Positions 9,234 to 19,433 are shown, counted from the stretch's first letter. The stretch is 64,000 nt of DNA from Chryseobacterium antibioticum (GCF_012927325.1 NZ_JABBGI010000003.1:180814-244813); one strand, 5' to 3'. Numbers and translations are program-made. Notes: generated from the sequence alone by a model not told the origin.

Positions 9234-9977
9234 ATGAAACTATTAGAAGGAAAGGTAGCACTAATTACCGGAGCTACAAGAGGAATCGGAAAGAAAATTG
9301 CTGAAATGTACGCTGAACAGGGTGCACAGGTAGCATTTACCTATGCCGGCTCTGTAGAAAAAGCTCAAGAGTTAGAAGCAGCTTTAAGTTCTGTAACCAA
9401 GATCAAAGGATATCAGTCTGACGCATCAGATTATGATGCAGCTCAAAAGCTAATCGATGATGTGATGGAGGAGTTTGGAAAGATCGATATTTTGATCAAT
9501 AATGCAGGAATCACAAAAGATAACCTTTTGTTGAGAATGTCTAAAGAAGACTGGGATAAAGTAATGAGAATCAATTTGGATTCGGTATTTAACCTTACAA
9601 AAGCGGTGATCAAACCGATGATGAAAGCTAAATCAGGATCTATTATCAATATGACTTCAGTAGTTGGAATCAGCGGAAATGCCGGACAGTCCAATTATGC
9701 CGCTTCTAAAGCAGGAGTGATTGGATTCACAAAATCTATCGCCCTGGAATTAGGATCAAGAAACATCAGATGTAACGCTGTTGCTCCCGGATTTATTGAA
9801 ACGGAAATGACATCGGTATTGGATGAAAAAACGATTCAGGGATGGAGAGACCAGATTCCGTTGAAGAGACTGGGACAAACTGAAAACGTTGCCAATGCAT
9901 GTGTATTCTTAGGAAGCGAAATGGCTTCTTATATCACAGGACAGACGCTGAACGTAGACGGCGGAATGCTGACTTAA
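9234..9977 (+). CDS. fabG: 3-oxoacyl-[acyl-carrier-protein] reductase
   Basis: This 247-residue short-chain dehydrogenase performs the NADPH-dependent first reduction of fatty-acid elongation. It has the cofactor loop TGATRGIG (12-19), NNAG (89-92) and catalytic Ser142, Tyr155 and Lys159 in SVVGISGNAGQSNYAASK. The C-terminal TGQTLNVDGGM is typical of FabG. Two ATGs are adjacent (9231 and 9234); I use the second, which gives the usual MKLLEGK N-terminus. It is monocistronic with a strong terminator. Confidence 0.96.
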   Translation: MKLLEGKVALITGATRGIGKKIAEMYAEQGAQVAFTYAGSVEKAQELEAALSSVTKIKGYQSDASDYDAAQKLIDDVMEEFGKIDILINNAGITKDNLLLRMSKEDWDKVMRINLDSVFNLTKAVIKPMMKAKSGSIINMTSVVGISGNAGQSNYAASKAGVIGFTKSIALELGSRNIRCNAVAPGFIETEMTSVLDEKTIQGWRDQIPLKRLGQTENVANACVFLGSEMASYITGQTLNVDGGMLT

Positions 9978-9986
9978 TAATAAATC

Positions 9987-10021
9987 AAAATAGGCTGTAC
10001 ATCACTTGTACAGCCTATTTT
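9987..10021. terminator. Bidirectional terminator between fabG and guaC
   Basis: Perfect 15-bp stem AAAATAGGCTGTACA / TGTACAGCCTATTTT with a 5-nt loop (TCACT). Flanking A and T runs make it suitable for both convergent genes. Confidence 0.9.
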
Positions 10022-10046
10022 ATAATTTGAAAGATTGAAAAATCTG

Positions 10047-11087
10047 TTAATCTTTAAAAACCTGGTTTTCCTGCTCCTGAACCCTGATAAAAGTGGTTCT
10101 CTTGGACAGTTCTTTAAGCTTGGAAGCCCCTACATAGGTACATGTAGAGCGTACACCTCCCAAAATATCTTTTACGGTTTCTGAAACAGGACCTTTATAC
10201 ACTGCTTTCACGGTTTTCCCTTCCGAAGCGCGGTATTCGGCAACACCTCCGGAATGTTTATCCATGGCTGTTTTGGAACTCATCCCATAAAACAGACGGA
10301 ATTTTTTCCCGTTTTCCTCAATGATCTCACCGCCACTTTCATCATGGCCTGCAAACATTCCGCCCAGCATGACGAAATCTGCGCCTCCACCAAAAGCTTT
10401 AGCCACATCTCCCGGAACTTTACAGCCTCCGTCAGCAATAATATGCCCTCCAAGGCCGTGTGCCGCATCAGAACACTCAATAATAGCTGAAAGCTGCGGA
10501 TATCCGACCCCTGTTTTTACTCTCGTTGTACATACCGAACCAGGCCCGATACCTACTTTGATGATATCAGCACCTACCAGAAGAAGTTCTTCTACCATTT
10601 CTCCGGTTACTACGTTTCCGGCCATAATGATCTTATCCGGAAAATTAGCCCTTGCTTTCTTCACAAATCCAACGAAATGCTCAGAATATCCATTGGCTAC
10701 ATCAATGCAGAGAAACTCGATTTTTGGGTGCTTCTCGAGGATCACTCTAAGTTTTTCTTCATCTGCTTTTCCTGTACCGGTACTCAACGCAATATATTGA
10801 TGGATGCTTTCAGGCTGGCTGTCCAGAAATTGGCTCCATTCCTCAGGAGTATAATGTTTGTGAACAGCTGTAATGATCTTGTCTTTGGCCAGTTCTACAG
10901 CCATTTCAAAAGTTCCCACCGTATCCATATTAGCTGCGATTAGGGGAACTCCGCTCCATTTCTTTTTCGTATGCTTGAAGGTGAATTCTCTTTCGAGATC
11001 CACTTCTGAGCGGGATTTTAATGTAGAACGTTTGGGACGGAACATTACATCCTTGAATCCAAGCTTTATATCATTTTCTATTCTCAT
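10047..11087 (-). CDS. guaC: GMP reductase
   Basis: This 346-residue enzyme converts GMP to IMP with NADPH. The sequence follows E. coli GuaC closely along its whole length ([14 protein letters not shown] start, [20 protein letters not shown]). The catalytic Cys is C186, the same number as in E. coli. An ATG at 11132 would add 15 residues ([15 protein letters not shown]) with no family support, so the start at 11087 is preferred. Convergent with fabG. Confidence 0.96.
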   Translation of the reverse strand: MRIENDIKLGFKDVMFRPKRSTLKSRSEVDLEREFTFKHTKKKWSGVPLIAANMDTVGTFEMAVELAKDKIITAVHKHYTPEEWSQFLDSQPESIHQYIALSTGTGKADEEKLRVILEKHPKIEFLCIDVANGYSEHFVGFVKKARANFPDKIIMAGNVVTGEMVEELLLVGADIIKVGIGPGSVCTTRVKTGVGYPQLSAIIECSDAAHGLGGHIIADGGCKVPGDVAKAFGGGADFVMLGGMFAGHDESGGEIIEENGKKFRLFYGMSSKTAMDKHSGGVAEYRASEGKTVKAVYKGPVSETVKDILGGVRSTCTYVGASKLKELSKRTTFIRVQEQENQVFKD

Positions 11088-11328
11088 AATCTGGAAAAAA
11101 TTAATAATAATAAATGTAGGGAAAACTTTCAAGGGAAAATGGAAAAGAGAGGGTTTTATAGATTTTTTAACCTGGTTTTGATAAAGTGAGAAAGCTCGAA
11201 GCCGGAAGGGGGAAGGTCCTGAAGTCAGCAGAATGACTTGGGCGTGAACGTATTGATTTTTAAAAGGAAAGGAATGGTGTGAATTTGTGTAATTCTTGAA
11301 ATCTATGGGAAAAATAAAGGGCGGAAAA

Positions 11329-11994
11329 TTATCTTTTCACACCCCATAAATTTATAGTTCCCCGATGCATAAAGCCGAGTTTTTTATACAGTTTTTTGGC
11401 TCCTGTATTACTTTCCGCCACATGCAGAAAAGGCGTTTTTCCATCTTCAAAGATCTTTCCGGAAACAAAAGCAACCAGTTGTTTGGCTAAACCTTTCCCC
11501 AGATGATCCGTATCTGTGATCACAGCGCTTACCTCTGTCATGTCATTCATCTGCATTCTTTCGCCGGTAACTGCAACAAGCTTATGGTCTTTAAATATGC
11601 CAAAATAACGTCCTAATTCGGGAGTTCTGGCTTTGAAATAATAAGGATAAAACTTCATGATAAATGCCATGAGCTCCTCATGATTTTCTTCTTTCAGTTC
11701 CACAATATCTTCAGTGAAATCTATCTGAACGGAATTCTCCAAAACATATTGATCACAGATAAGTCTGGACAGTTCTGTTTTTAAATTTCCCAGATCAGGC
11801 TGAGCACCGAAAATCAGAAAATCATCACAGATCTTTGCGTATTCTGTGATGTCTTTTTCTCTTGAAAGCTCTGCTGCTGCTCCAAAAGAGGCTACTTCAG
11901 GGTTATAGAATTTCGTGTTCCCAAAATTGAAACAGAACTTTTCATGATATTCATTAAGTGAATGATAAACAGGATTGTCTAGCTTCTCGTACAT
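11329..11994 (-). CDS. GNAT-family N-acetyltransferase
   Basis: This 221-residue protein has a C-terminal GNAT fold: a beta4/alpha3 acetyl-CoA segment [15 protein letters not shown] and then [23 protein letters not shown]. The N-terminal 90 residues are a less conserved extension, as in FR47-like acetyltransferases. Its ATG overlaps the surE stop by one base (TGATG), implying translational coupling. Substrate unknown. Confidence 0.88.
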   Translation of the reverse strand: MYEKLDNPVYHSLNEYHEKFCFNFGNTKFYNPEVASFGAAAELSREKDITEYAKICDDFLIFGAQPDLGNLKTELSRLICDQYVLENSVQIDFTEDIVELKEENHEELMAFIMKFYPYYFKARTPELGRYFGIFKDHKLVAVTGERMQMNDMTEVSAVITDTDHLGKGLAKQLVAFVSGKIFEDGKTPFLHVAESNTGAKKLYKKLGFMHRGTINLWGVKR

Positions 11995-12764
11995 CAGTCA
12001 AAATTCATTACTTCCTCAAGGGTTTTCATATATTCATAGGCTGTAAGGTCGAACTTTACAGGAACGATTGAAATATATCCGTTGGCCAATGCGGTTTCGT
12101 CGGCATCTTCAGACTCATCCATATTATTGAAATATCCTGTCAGCCAGTAATATTTCTTTCCGTGAGGATTTACTCTTTCGTCAAAGCTTTCTTCCCATTT
12201 AGCATTCGCCTGCTTGCAGACTTTTACACCTTTGATTTCTCCTGTAGTGAGTTTTGGGATATTAACGTTCAGTACAATACCTTTAGGCATTGGGTTTTCA
12301 AGCGTTCTTCTGACAATATTCTGGATATAATCTTTGGCTTGTGAAAAATCAGCTTCCCAGCTAAAATCCATTAGTGAAAATCCGATAGCCGGAATTCCTT
12401 CTACACCAGCTTCTACAGCTGCGGACATCGTTCCAGAATAGATCACATTGATGGAAGAATTAGCGCCATGGTTGATCCCTGAAACTACGATATCCGGTCT
12501 TCTTGTCAAGATTTTGTCAAGAGCCATTTTTACACAGTCTACAGGAGTTCCGCTACATGAAAAATCGGTCTGTGGCCCATCAAGTTGTACTTCTTCGTAG
12601 CTTAGGGTAGAATTGATTGTAATAGCGTGGCCTTTTCCACTTTGGGGAGAGTTCGGTGCAACGACAATAACATCTCCAATTTCGTTCATAAATTGTATTA
12701 GGTTTCTGATACCAGGTGCGGTAATTCCATCATCATTAGTAACCAGAATAAGCGGTCTTTCCAT
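11994..12764 (-). CDS. surE: 5'/3'-nucleotidase SurE
   Basis: This 256-residue metal-dependent nucleoside monophosphatase belongs to the stationary-phase survival family. The N-terminal LVTNDDGITAPGI supplies the metal-binding Asp pair (D11, D12), with SGKGHAIT and SGINHGAN further on. Length is typical. It is upstream of, and coupled to, the GNAT gene. Confidence 0.95.
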   Translation of the reverse strand: MERPLILVTNDDGITAPGIRNLIQFMNEIGDVIVVAPNSPQSGKGHAITINSTLSYEEVQLDGPQTDFSCSGTPVDCVKMALDKILTRRPDIVVSGINHGANSSINVIYSGTMSAAVEAGVEGIPAIGFSLMDFSWEADFSQAKDYIQNIVRRTLENPMPKGIVLNVNIPKLTTGEIKGVKVCKQANAKWEESFDERVNPHGKKYYWLTGYFNNMDESEDADETALANGYISIVPVKFDLTAYEYMKTLEEVMNFD

Positions 12765-12849
12765 AAAATCAGTTTAATTTTAGCATAAATTGCTCGTATA
12801 AAGGGCTTTTCTTCGTCGTTTTGGACAGAAAGAAAAAGTTCCCACACTT

Positions 12850-12857
12850 CAAATTTA
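12850..12857 (-). promoter_or_regulatory. Putative -7 element for surE-GNAT operon
   Basis: Reads TAAATTTG on the minus strand. A TTG-type -33 lies 24 nt further upstream (complement of CAA at 12882), one base beyond the usual spacing. About 85 nt before the surE start. Confidence 0.35.
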
Positions 12858-13187
12858 GCTAAAAAGTTTTGAAGATAAACGCAATTCAGGAAATATAAGT
12901 TTTGGTCTGAGAAGGAAGACAATGATGAATCAATCATAAAAAACTTCTCTGTAAATATGGGCTAAAGAAGATCTGATCTGCTGTTATCCTGTATGACAAA
13001 AGGAGTGATCGTTAATTAGGGGACTATAATTTTTAATAGATTGAAAAAGTATACATTACCATTTAAATAACCTATAACATATTGATTATAAGTTATGTAG
13101 TTTGGTACATTTTAAATAACAATACTTCCACTGAACGGGTTTTAATAAAAAACATTTAAAACTATCCGATAATTGTAAATAAGGTAT

Positions 13188-13195
13188 TAAATTTG
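13188..13195 (+). promoter_or_regulatory. Putative -7 element for the tail-specific protease
   Basis: TAAATTTG, an exact TAnnTTTG match about 80 nt upstream of the ATG at 13274. No -33 at good spacing was recognised. Confidence 0.35.
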
Positions 13196-13273
13196 ATAGT
13201 TTGTAACAGCGAATTAATTGCTGCTACTAATTGTAGTATATATTAAAAAAAAATCAATAAATAAAGACAGTTT

Positions 13274-15403
13274 ATGTGGAAAAATTTCAAACTGAATAAA
13301 TTTTTACTCCTAATTCCATTGACAAGTCTAATGTTTTGTTTCAACTCGCCAAAGAATGACGATGAAAAGATGCAGACAATCATGGTGAGCGTAAAGAATA
13401 CACTTTCTTATTTACATTACAGCCCTAAACCCATCAATGATGCCTATTCCAAGGACGTTTATAAACATTATTTCGAACTGGTAGATCCCGCAAAAAGATA
13501 TTTCCTGCAGTCGGATATGGACGAATTCGGTAAGCACGAAACAAAGCTTGACGACTATATCAGCCAGGGAGATCTGATATTCTATAAACTTACCATAGAC
13601 AGACTATATCAGAGGGTAGATGAAATCGATAAGATTACTCAGGATATTTTCAACAAGCCAATCAATCTTCAGGAAGAAGAATCTCTGACTCTTGAACCGA
13701 AGCTTAAAAAAGTACCTGCCAACAAGCAGGAACAATATAATGAATGGAGGAAATATATTAAATATAATATTCTTCAGGAGGTTGAATCTATGAACAGCAA
13801 AGAAGAAGCTCAGAAAGAGAAGAAAGATTCTGTTCAGAAATATAAGTTGAAAGATACCATCAAGTATCAGCCGCTTACGCAGGATCAGAAGATCAAAAAA
13901 GCGACGAATGAAGTGAAAGACCTTGTAAAAGATACCTTCACAAGATTCAAAAAGAGAAAGAAAATGGATTGGTTTACAGTGTATATGAATGCATATACTG
14001 AAGTTTTTGATCCACACACCAATTATTATTCTCCAAAGGATAAAGAAGATTTTGATACTCAGTTTACTGGAAAGGTGATCGGTATCGGAGCTATTATTCA
14101 GGAGAAAAAAGGAAATCTATTTCTGGGTGCTTTAACGATTGGTGCGCCAGCCTGGAAGTCTAAACAGCTTTCTGAAGGCGACAAGATCTTAAAAGTGAAA
14201 TCCAAGCCGAAAGATGACGCGGTCAATGTAGTAGGAATGCTTTCTGATGAAGCCGTAAGACTGATCAGAGGAGAAAAAGGAACACCGGTTACCCTTACCG
14301 TTCAGAAAAAAGACGGAACGACGAAGGATGTAACCATGATCCGTGAAGAAGTTGCTATTGAAGATACATTTGCAAGAAGTATTGTCGTGAACTCTCCAAA
14401 CGGAAAGAAATACGGATTTATCAATCTTCCAAGTTTTAATGCTGATTTTGAGAATGCTAAAGGAAGAAATGCTTCTGATGACATCAAAAATGAGATCATT
14501 AAATTAAAAGAGCAGAATATTGAAGGAATCGTTCTGGACCTTAGAAATAATGGGGGAGGATCTCTTACTGAAGTTGGGGATATCATGGGACTTTTCATGG
14601 ATGCGGGACCTTATGTTCAGGTGAAAGACGGCAATGGAAAGATCCAGACTTTAAAAAATAAAAATGAAACACCAATCTGGACAGGCCCATTAGTGATCAT
14701 GCAGAACGAGCTTTCCGCATCAGCTTCTGAGATCTTAGCGGGGGTAATGCAGGATTACGGAAGAGCGATGATCATCGGTTCTCCGCAATCATTCGGAAAA
14801 GGAACGGTACAGACCTTTGTAGACTTGAACAGATTCTTGAATACGGAAGATGATTTCGGATCTTTAAAACTGACGATTCAGAAATTCTACAGAATTACAG
14901 GAGAATCTACCCAAAGAAAAGGAATTGTTTCTGATATTCAAATGAAAGACTTCTTTACTTACGCAGAAGTAGGGGAGAGATATGATGATTATGCTTTAGC
15001 GTGGGATAAAATTCCTGGAACTAAATTCCAAAAACTGAATTATTTCAATATTCAGGCTCTGGAAAAAGCAAGTGCCGACAGAATGGCTAAAAATAACAAT
15101 TATCAGCTTCTTCTTGAATCTGCCCAGTGGAGAGAAAAACTGGATAAAGAAGAAAATATTACACTTAATGTCAACAAGTTCAATGAACTGATGAAGCAGA
15201 GAAAAGCTCAGATCGAGAAATTCAAAGCTTTAAGCAAGTTTGAGAACGGTCTTAAGTTCACGATGTTCCCTGGAGAAATCGAAAGGGAGAAAAAAGACGA
15301 AGCATTCAAGAAAAAATCTGAAATGTGGATCAAAAATCTGAAAAAAGATCCCTACCTGCAGGAAGCAATGAATATCGTTTCCGATATGGGAACTAAATCA
15401 TAA
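13274..15403 (+). CDS. prc: Carboxy-terminal (tail-specific) processing protease, S41A
   Basis: This 709-residue periplasmic serine protease resembles E. coli Prc/Tsp. An N-terminal hydrophobic segment (about 8-24) is the export signal. A PDZ domain covers about 265-345 and the S41 peptidase core about 365-545. The Ser/Lys dyad is Ser483 in NELSASASEI and Lys509 in SFGKGT, at family-typical spacing. The C-terminal helical region matches the Prc/DUF3340 extension. Single gene with its own terminator. Confidence 0.94.
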   Translation: MWKNFKLNKFLLLIPLTSLMFCFNSPKNDDEKMQTIMVSVKNTLSYLHYSPKPINDAYSKDVYKHYFELVDPAKRYFLQSDMDEFGKHETKLDDYISQGDLIFYKLTIDRLYQRVDEIDKITQDIFNKPINLQEEESLTLEPKLKKVPANKQEQYNEWRKYIKYNILQEVESMNSKEEAQKEKKDSVQKYKLKDTIKYQPLTQDQKIKKATNEVKDLVKDTFTRFKKRKKMDWFTVYMNAYTEVFDPHTNYYSPKDKEDFDTQFTGKVIGIGAIIQEKKGNLFLGALTIGAPAWKSKQLSEGDKILKVKSKPKDDAVNVVGMLSDEAVRLIRGEKGTPVTLTVQKKDGTTKDVTMIREEVAIEDTFARSIVVNSPNGKKYGFINLPSFNADFENAKGRNASDDIKNEIIKLKEQNIEGIVLDLRNNGGGSLTEVGDIMGLFMDAGPYVQVKDGNGKIQTLKNKNETPIWTGPLVIMQNELSASASEILAGVMQDYGRAMIIGSPQSFGKGTVQTFVDLNRFLNTEDDFGSLKLTIQKFYRITGESTQRKGIVSDIQMKDFFTYAEVGERYDDYALAWDKIPGTKFQKLNYFNIQALEKASADRMAKNNNYQLLLESAQWREKLDKEENITLNVNKFNELMKQRKAQIEKFKALSKFENGLKFTMFPGEIEREKKDEAFKKKSEMWIKNLKKDPYLQEAMNIVSDMGTKS

Positions 15404-15406
15404 AAC

Positions 15407-15440
15407 AAAAAAACCGCTGATGAAAATCAGCGGTTTTTTT
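15407..15440. terminator. Terminator between prc and sodC
   Basis: A 14-bp stem with arms A7-CCGCTGA and TCAGCGG-T7 and a 6-nt loop. A and T runs on both sides suggest it serves both convergent genes. Confidence 0.9.
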
Positions 15441-15458
15441 ATGGCAATCAATAGGATA

Positions 15459-15962
15459 TTATTTAATTTCCACACATCCCACTCTTCCCCCTGCATTCCC
15501 TGTAGGCTGAGTATGAAAGTCATCTGCTGCTGCATGAATGATAAGACCTTTTCCGATGATATTTTTAGATTCATCTGTACATCCGAGACACCATTTATTC
15601 GTTTTGAAAGTAAGGACTGCTTTTCCGGTTGCATCAGCCGTTAAATTTCCTATATCTCCCATATGAAAATGATCGGCACCCCATTTTCCGTGGTCGTCTT
15701 TAGCTGGATTCCAGTGTCCTCCTGTAGAAGTTCCATCGGCTGCAGAACAGTCGCCTTTTTCGTGGATGTGTACCGCATGGATACCCGGAGTAAGACTTGT
15801 TACCTCAAGTTTCATGACCACTTCTTCGCCTTTCTGCGTAAACTTAGCCGTTCCGCCAGTCTGTGTTCCGCTCTTAGCGTTTACCGTGTACGTTTTTGTC
15901 GTGCAGCATGAAGCCGCTAAAAAGGCACACCCCGCCAATAGTGCTAATGTTTGTACTTTCAT
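15459..15962 (-). CDS. sodC: Superoxide dismutase [Cu-Zn], lipoprotein
   Basis: This 167-residue periplasmic enzyme dismutates superoxide. The N-terminal signal ends LAASCC, a probable lipobox, so the mature protein is likely lipid-anchored. Cu/Zn ligands are visible: His65 and His67 (HIH), His83, His91, the His98/His100 region and Asp103, and a late His in IIHAAADDFHTQP. The C-terminus GNAGGRVGC is canonical. An unusual CLGC (C125, C128) insertion lies between the zinc loop and the last copper ligand. Convergent with prc. Confidence 0.94.
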   Translation of the reverse strand: MKVQTLALLAGCAFLAASCCTTKTYTVNAKSGTQTGGTAKFTQKGEEVVMKLEVTSLTPGIHAVHIHEKGDCSAADGTSTGGHWNPAKDDHGKWGADHFHMGDIGNLTADATGKAVLTFKTNKWCLGCTDESKNIIGKGLIIHAAADDFHTQPTGNAGGRVGCVEIK

Positions 15963-16112
15963 TTTTAAATGATTTTAAAGTGATTATACCGTTAAATTTA
16001 TAAAAGATTTTCCGAAACACTTTATGATTTCAATCCTTTTTTAAGAAACAGCAATATATGACAAGTGAAATTCTGCGTATCTTAATACCTTTAGCCATCA
16101 GTATTTTTTGAA

Positions 16113-17015
16113 ATGGAAGAACACAAAAAAAGGATTATAAAAACAATCAGGTACATCGATGACAACCTTGAAACCGATCTTTCTTTGGAAAAAATTGCAG
16201 AAATCGGAATGTATTCTTCTTTCCATTTCCATAGGATTTTTAAGCTCATTACCGGAGAGACACTCCAGAACTATATCATCAGAAAAAAAATAGAAAAAAG
16301 CGCCTTTTATCTGGCTGTAAAGAAGGATATAGCGATGAAAGATATCTATCACGATCTCGGATTTTCCAGTCACTCTGTTTTCAGTAAGACTTTTAAAAAA
16401 CACTACGGAATAGCTCCCTCCGCATTCCGGAATTCTGCACCAGAAACTTTTCACAAGATTTTACAGATACAGAGCAAGAACGGACAAGTTGATACGGTTT
16501 TCAGCCAGTACATTTGCCATGTCGAAAACCTTTTAAACTGGACAAAAATGAATTTAAAAATTGAAGTAAAAGAACTGCCGGAAATGAATCTGGCTTCCGT
16601 TATGAGTTTAGGAATTTCCCATGTGGAACCTTCCTATAATACGCTTATTGAATGGGCGAAAAAAAGGCACTTATTTCCCCGTGAGAATGTTAAAATGATC
16701 TCCGTATACCATGACAGCTTTAAAGTGACCGCAGCCGATAAGGTAAGAATCCATGCGTGTATTCTTCTTGATGAAAGACTGGAGGATCAGAAGGGAGTTG
16801 TATTTTCAGAAACCATCGATGCCGGCAAATATATTGTAGGAAGCGGAGAATTTACGCTTGATGACTTTGAAAAGTGCTGGGTATCCTTATTTTTATGGAT
16901 GAATGAGCATCATTATTCCATGAAGAAAGCATTTCCGTTTGAGATCTATCATTCTAATTTTAAAGACCACCCGGAAGGTAAAATGATCGTGGATTTCTGT
17001 ATCCCGGTTTACTAA
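16113..17015 (+). CDS. AraC-family regulator with GyrI-like effector domain
   Basis: This 300-residue protein begins with two HTH motifs of the AraC/MarA/Rob type (about 8-108; LEKIAEIGMYSSFHFHRIFK and then the HSVFSKTFKKHYGIAPSAFR signature). Residues about 145-300 form a GyrI-like (SOUL/Rob C-terminal) ligand-binding domain. Such proteins respond to small hydrophobic molecules. It is followed by the TonB-receptor promoter, whose putative operator begins 5 nt after this stop. Targets unknown. Confidence 0.9.
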   Translation: MEEHKKRIIKTIRYIDDNLETDLSLEKIAEIGMYSSFHFHRIFKLITGETLQNYIIRKKIEKSAFYLAVKKDIAMKDIYHDLGFSSHSVFSKTFKKHYGIAPSAFRNSAPETFHKILQIQSKNGQVDTVFSQYICHVENLLNWTKMNLKIEVKELPEMNLASVMSLGISHVEPSYNTLIEWAKKRHLFPRENVKMISVYHDSFKVTAADKVRIHACILLDERLEDQKGVVFSETIDAGKYIVGSGEFTLDDFEKCWVSLFLWMNEHHYSMKKAFPFEIYHSNFKDHPEGKMIVDFCIPVY

Positions 17016-17019
17016 TTTC

Positions 17020-17048
17020 CCATTCAGGAGCCAAAGTATGCCTTTCAG
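17020..17048 (+). promoter_or_regulatory. Putative LytTR operator upstream of the TonB-dependent receptor
   Basis: Direct repeats CCATTCAG (17020-17027) and CCTTTCAG (17041-17048) have a 21-bp period. The second half-site begins 42 bp before the -7 box at 17083. The same arrangement occurs at 20127 and 22654. The geometry and the CC-N-YTC core resemble LytTR operators such as that of E. coli BtsR/YehT (ACC[GA]CT[CT]A, N13, repeat). The assignment to the LytTR regulator at 23418 is inference. Confidence 0.6.
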
Positions 17049-17082
17049 TAAAATTTATTTTAGAGAAAGGCATATTGCGTGC

Positions 17083-17090
17083 TATTTTTG
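17083..17090 (+). promoter_or_regulatory. -7 element of the TonB-receptor promoter
   Basis: TATTTTTG, an exact TAnnTTTG box 17 nt before the ATG at 17108. No TTG at -33 spacing is present, which fits a promoter needing an activator at the adjacent direct repeat. Confidence 0.55.
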
Positions 17091-17107
17091 ATCCGAAAAT
17101 TAACGCC

Positions 17108-19351
17108 ATGAAAACACAAGCAAAAAAGCTTTTACTTCTGATTGCCTTTCTGTCCTTTATTGCAGGATATTCACAGATTAAGATCTCCGGAAAGGTCACT
17201 TTCAAAAGTAAGGGAGTCAATGAAATCAATGTAACGCTTAAAGACACTTATGATGGTGCTACCACAGATGCACAGGGAAACTTTTCCTTTGAGACCTCAG
17301 AGAAAGGAAGCCATATTCTGACATTTGCCCATCCGAAGTATCAGGACGTGGAGAAATCAATAGTAATTGACAATCAGGATATTTCTGTCAATGCAGAACT
17401 TAAAGAACAGATCAGCGAGATCGATGCTGTTGTAGTTTCTGCAGGTTCTATAGAAGCCAGCGACAAAAAAAGGGCAACGGCATTGCTTACCCCTATTGAT
17501 ATTTACACCACAGCAGGAGCGGACGGACAGATATCTTCGGCTTTAAATTACCTTCCGGGTGTTCAGAAAGTGGGCGAAACAGAAGGCCTTTTCATCAGAG
17601 GAGGAACAGGAACGGAATCGAAGATTTTCATGGATGGAAGTCTGATCAACAATTATTTCTCTAATTCAGTTCCGGGAATTGCCGGAAGAGACCGTTTCAA
17701 TACCTCTCTCTTTAAAGGAAATGTCTTTTCAAGTGGCGGATATTCTGCATTATACGGTCAGGCTCTTTCAGGAGCGCTGATGTTGGAAAGTGTAGATCTT
17801 CCGGACCAAAGCTCTTATGATTTCGGAATTTCCCCCATATTTTTAAGCGCGGGATTTCAGAAACTCAGTGATGATAAAACCCATTCTTTTGGAGCAACGT
17901 TGGGCTATTCACTTTTAAGCGTTATGCAGAAGGTTTTTAATTTTAATACAGATTTTATTGATGCTCCGCAGGGCTTAAATGGTGATTTTAACTTCAGAAT
18001 CAAAACAAAATCTGGCGGATTCTTCAAATATTACGGAATGTATGACTCTAATAAAATGGGGGTGAGAACAGAAAGCTTAGAACCGGAATATGATTTTGCC
18101 CTCGTAAGGCTGAAAGGAAAAAACACCTATCATAACCTGTCTTTTAAACAGAAATTCGGAAAATATCTTCTGAATGCAGGAACTTCTTACTCTTACAACA
18201 GATCCGATCTTAATTTTTCAACGGAAACGAATGATATAGAGTCAGACAGGACGAAACTTTTAACGGATGGTAATTACATTAATTTTAAAGCCGTTCTTGA
18301 AAGGAAAATTAATAAAATCAGCGCATTAAGAGCCGGTTTTGAACTGAATAATACAGGCGAAAAACTGAATTTTGGAGACGTTCAGAAACATTATAAAGAT
18401 CTGATCTCATCCGCTTTTATAGAAACAGATCTTGGCTTCAGCAATGCATTGTCGGCAAAAATAGGAGTGAGGGCTGAAAACTCCTCGTTTTTAGAAAAAA
18501 ACAATATTGCTCCCCGTTTTGCAGTGGCTTACCGCCTGGCAAAAGACTGGACGACTTCCTTTGCCTACGGATGGTTTTATCAGAATCCTGAAAGCAAATA
18601 CATCAACGGACCTGCAGATCTTGAATTTCAGAAATCACAACACTATATTTTTCAGGTTCAAAGATCTTCAGAGGGAAGAAGTCTGCGTTTTGAAGCTTTT
18701 TATAAAAAATACGACCAGCTGATCAAGACATTTAACATTGTGCCGGACAAAGAACAGAATCAGCAGGTACAGACCGCCCTGAACAACAATGGTTACGGGT
18801 ATGCCAAAGGATTGGAGCTTTTCTGGAGAGATAAAAAGACCTTTGAAAACATCGATTACTGGATCAGTTACTCTTTCCTTGATTCAAAAAGAGATTTTAT
18901 CAATTATCCCGTAAGCTTAAAACCAAATTTCGCGTCCGCACACACCCTTTCTGCTGTGGCCAAAAGATTTATCCCGGAATGGAAATTAGGGGTCAATCTA
19001 TCTTATACTTATTCTAAAGGCCGCCCTTATTATGATATTGCAACAAAATCGGAAAACAGCAACGTCATCAACTATATCAGAAATGAAGGAAAACTGAAAG
19101 ACTACAATGCCCTTAATATCAGCTTCAATTATCTTCCCAACCTGGGAAAAAAAGAGGCGAAAGCTTTTACGGTTCTTGTATTAAGTGTTTCCAATGTTTT
19201 AGGATCTAAAAATGTGTATGGCTACAATTTTTCTCTTGACGGAGCCAGAAGTTCATCAGTAGTTCCACCGGTCAATACTTTCGTATTTATAGGCGCTTTC
19301 ATCAGTTTTGGAGTAGACAGAACACAGGATGCAATCAATAATAATTTATAA
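17108..19351 (+). CDS. TonB-dependent receptor with carboxypeptidase-regulatory-like N-domain
   Basis: This 747-residue outer-membrane receptor has a signal peptide (about 1-24, ending AGYSQ), then an immunoglobulin-like CarboxypepD_reg domain (KISGKVTFKSKG through the beta-sandwich, about 26-105). The plug domain holds ALNYLPGVQKVGETEGLFIRG and GQALSGAL. A 22-strand-type barrel should occupy the remainder. A TTG at 17075 would extend the frame but lies upstream of the -7 box, so ATG 17108 is used. Ligand unknown; its promoter carries the putative LytTR operator. It is followed by the secreted protein at 19434. Confidence 0.93.
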   Translation: MKTQAKKLLLLIAFLSFIAGYSQIKISGKVTFKSKGVNEINVTLKDTYDGATTDAQGNFSFETSEKGSHILTFAHPKYQDVEKSIVIDNQDISVNAELKEQISEIDAVVVSAGSIEASDKKRATALLTPIDIYTTAGADGQISSALNYLPGVQKVGETEGLFIRGGTGTESKIFMDGSLINNYFSNSVPGIAGRDRFNTSLFKGNVFSSGGYSALYGQALSGALMLESVDLPDQSSYDFGISPIFLSAGFQKLSDDKTHSFGATLGYSLLSVMQKVFNFNTDFIDAPQGLNGDFNFRIKTKSGGFFKYYGMYDSNKMGVRTESLEPEYDFALVRLKGKNTYHNLSFKQKFGKYLLNAGTSYSYNRSDLNFSTETNDIESDRTKLLTDGNYINFKAVLERKINKISALRAGFELNNTGEKLNFGDVQKHYKDLISSAFIETDLGFSNALSAKIGVRAENSSFLEKNNIAPRFAVAYRLAKDWTTSFAYGWFYQNPESKYINGPADLEFQKSQHYIFQVQRSSEGRSLRFEAFYKKYDQLIKTFNIVPDKEQNQQVQTALNNNGYGYAKGLELFWRDKKTFENIDYWISYSFLDSKRDFINYPVSLKPNFASAHTLSAVAKRFIPEWKLGVNLSYTYSKGRPYYDIATKSENSNVINYIRNEGKLKDYNALNISFNYLPNLGKKEAKAFTVLVLSVSNVLGSKNVYGYNFSLDGARSSSVVPPVNTFVFIGAFISFGVDRTQDAINNNL

Positions 19352-19433
19352 AAATAAAAGCAACAGATATCACAATCGTTGCAAAATACATAACTTAGGA
19401 TAGACAATTAACTAACTAAAAAAAATCGATATA

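Larger units (their letters stand above)
12765..13273. other. Divergent intergenic region surE / prc
   Basis: This 509-nt AT-rich region separates two divergent genes. No ORF in it is convincing; a 79-codon minus frame at 12698-12937 runs into surE in another frame. It contains one TAnnTTTG box in each direction (minus 12850-12857, plus 13188-13195), consistent with divergent promoters. Confidence 0.5.

Noticed and set aside
12698..12937. 79-codon minus-strand frame at the start of surE
   Set aside because: Runs into surE in another frame; surE is certain.
17075..17107. Upstream TTG start for the TonB-dependent receptor
   Set aside because: It precedes the -7 box and would place extra polar residues before the signal peptide.
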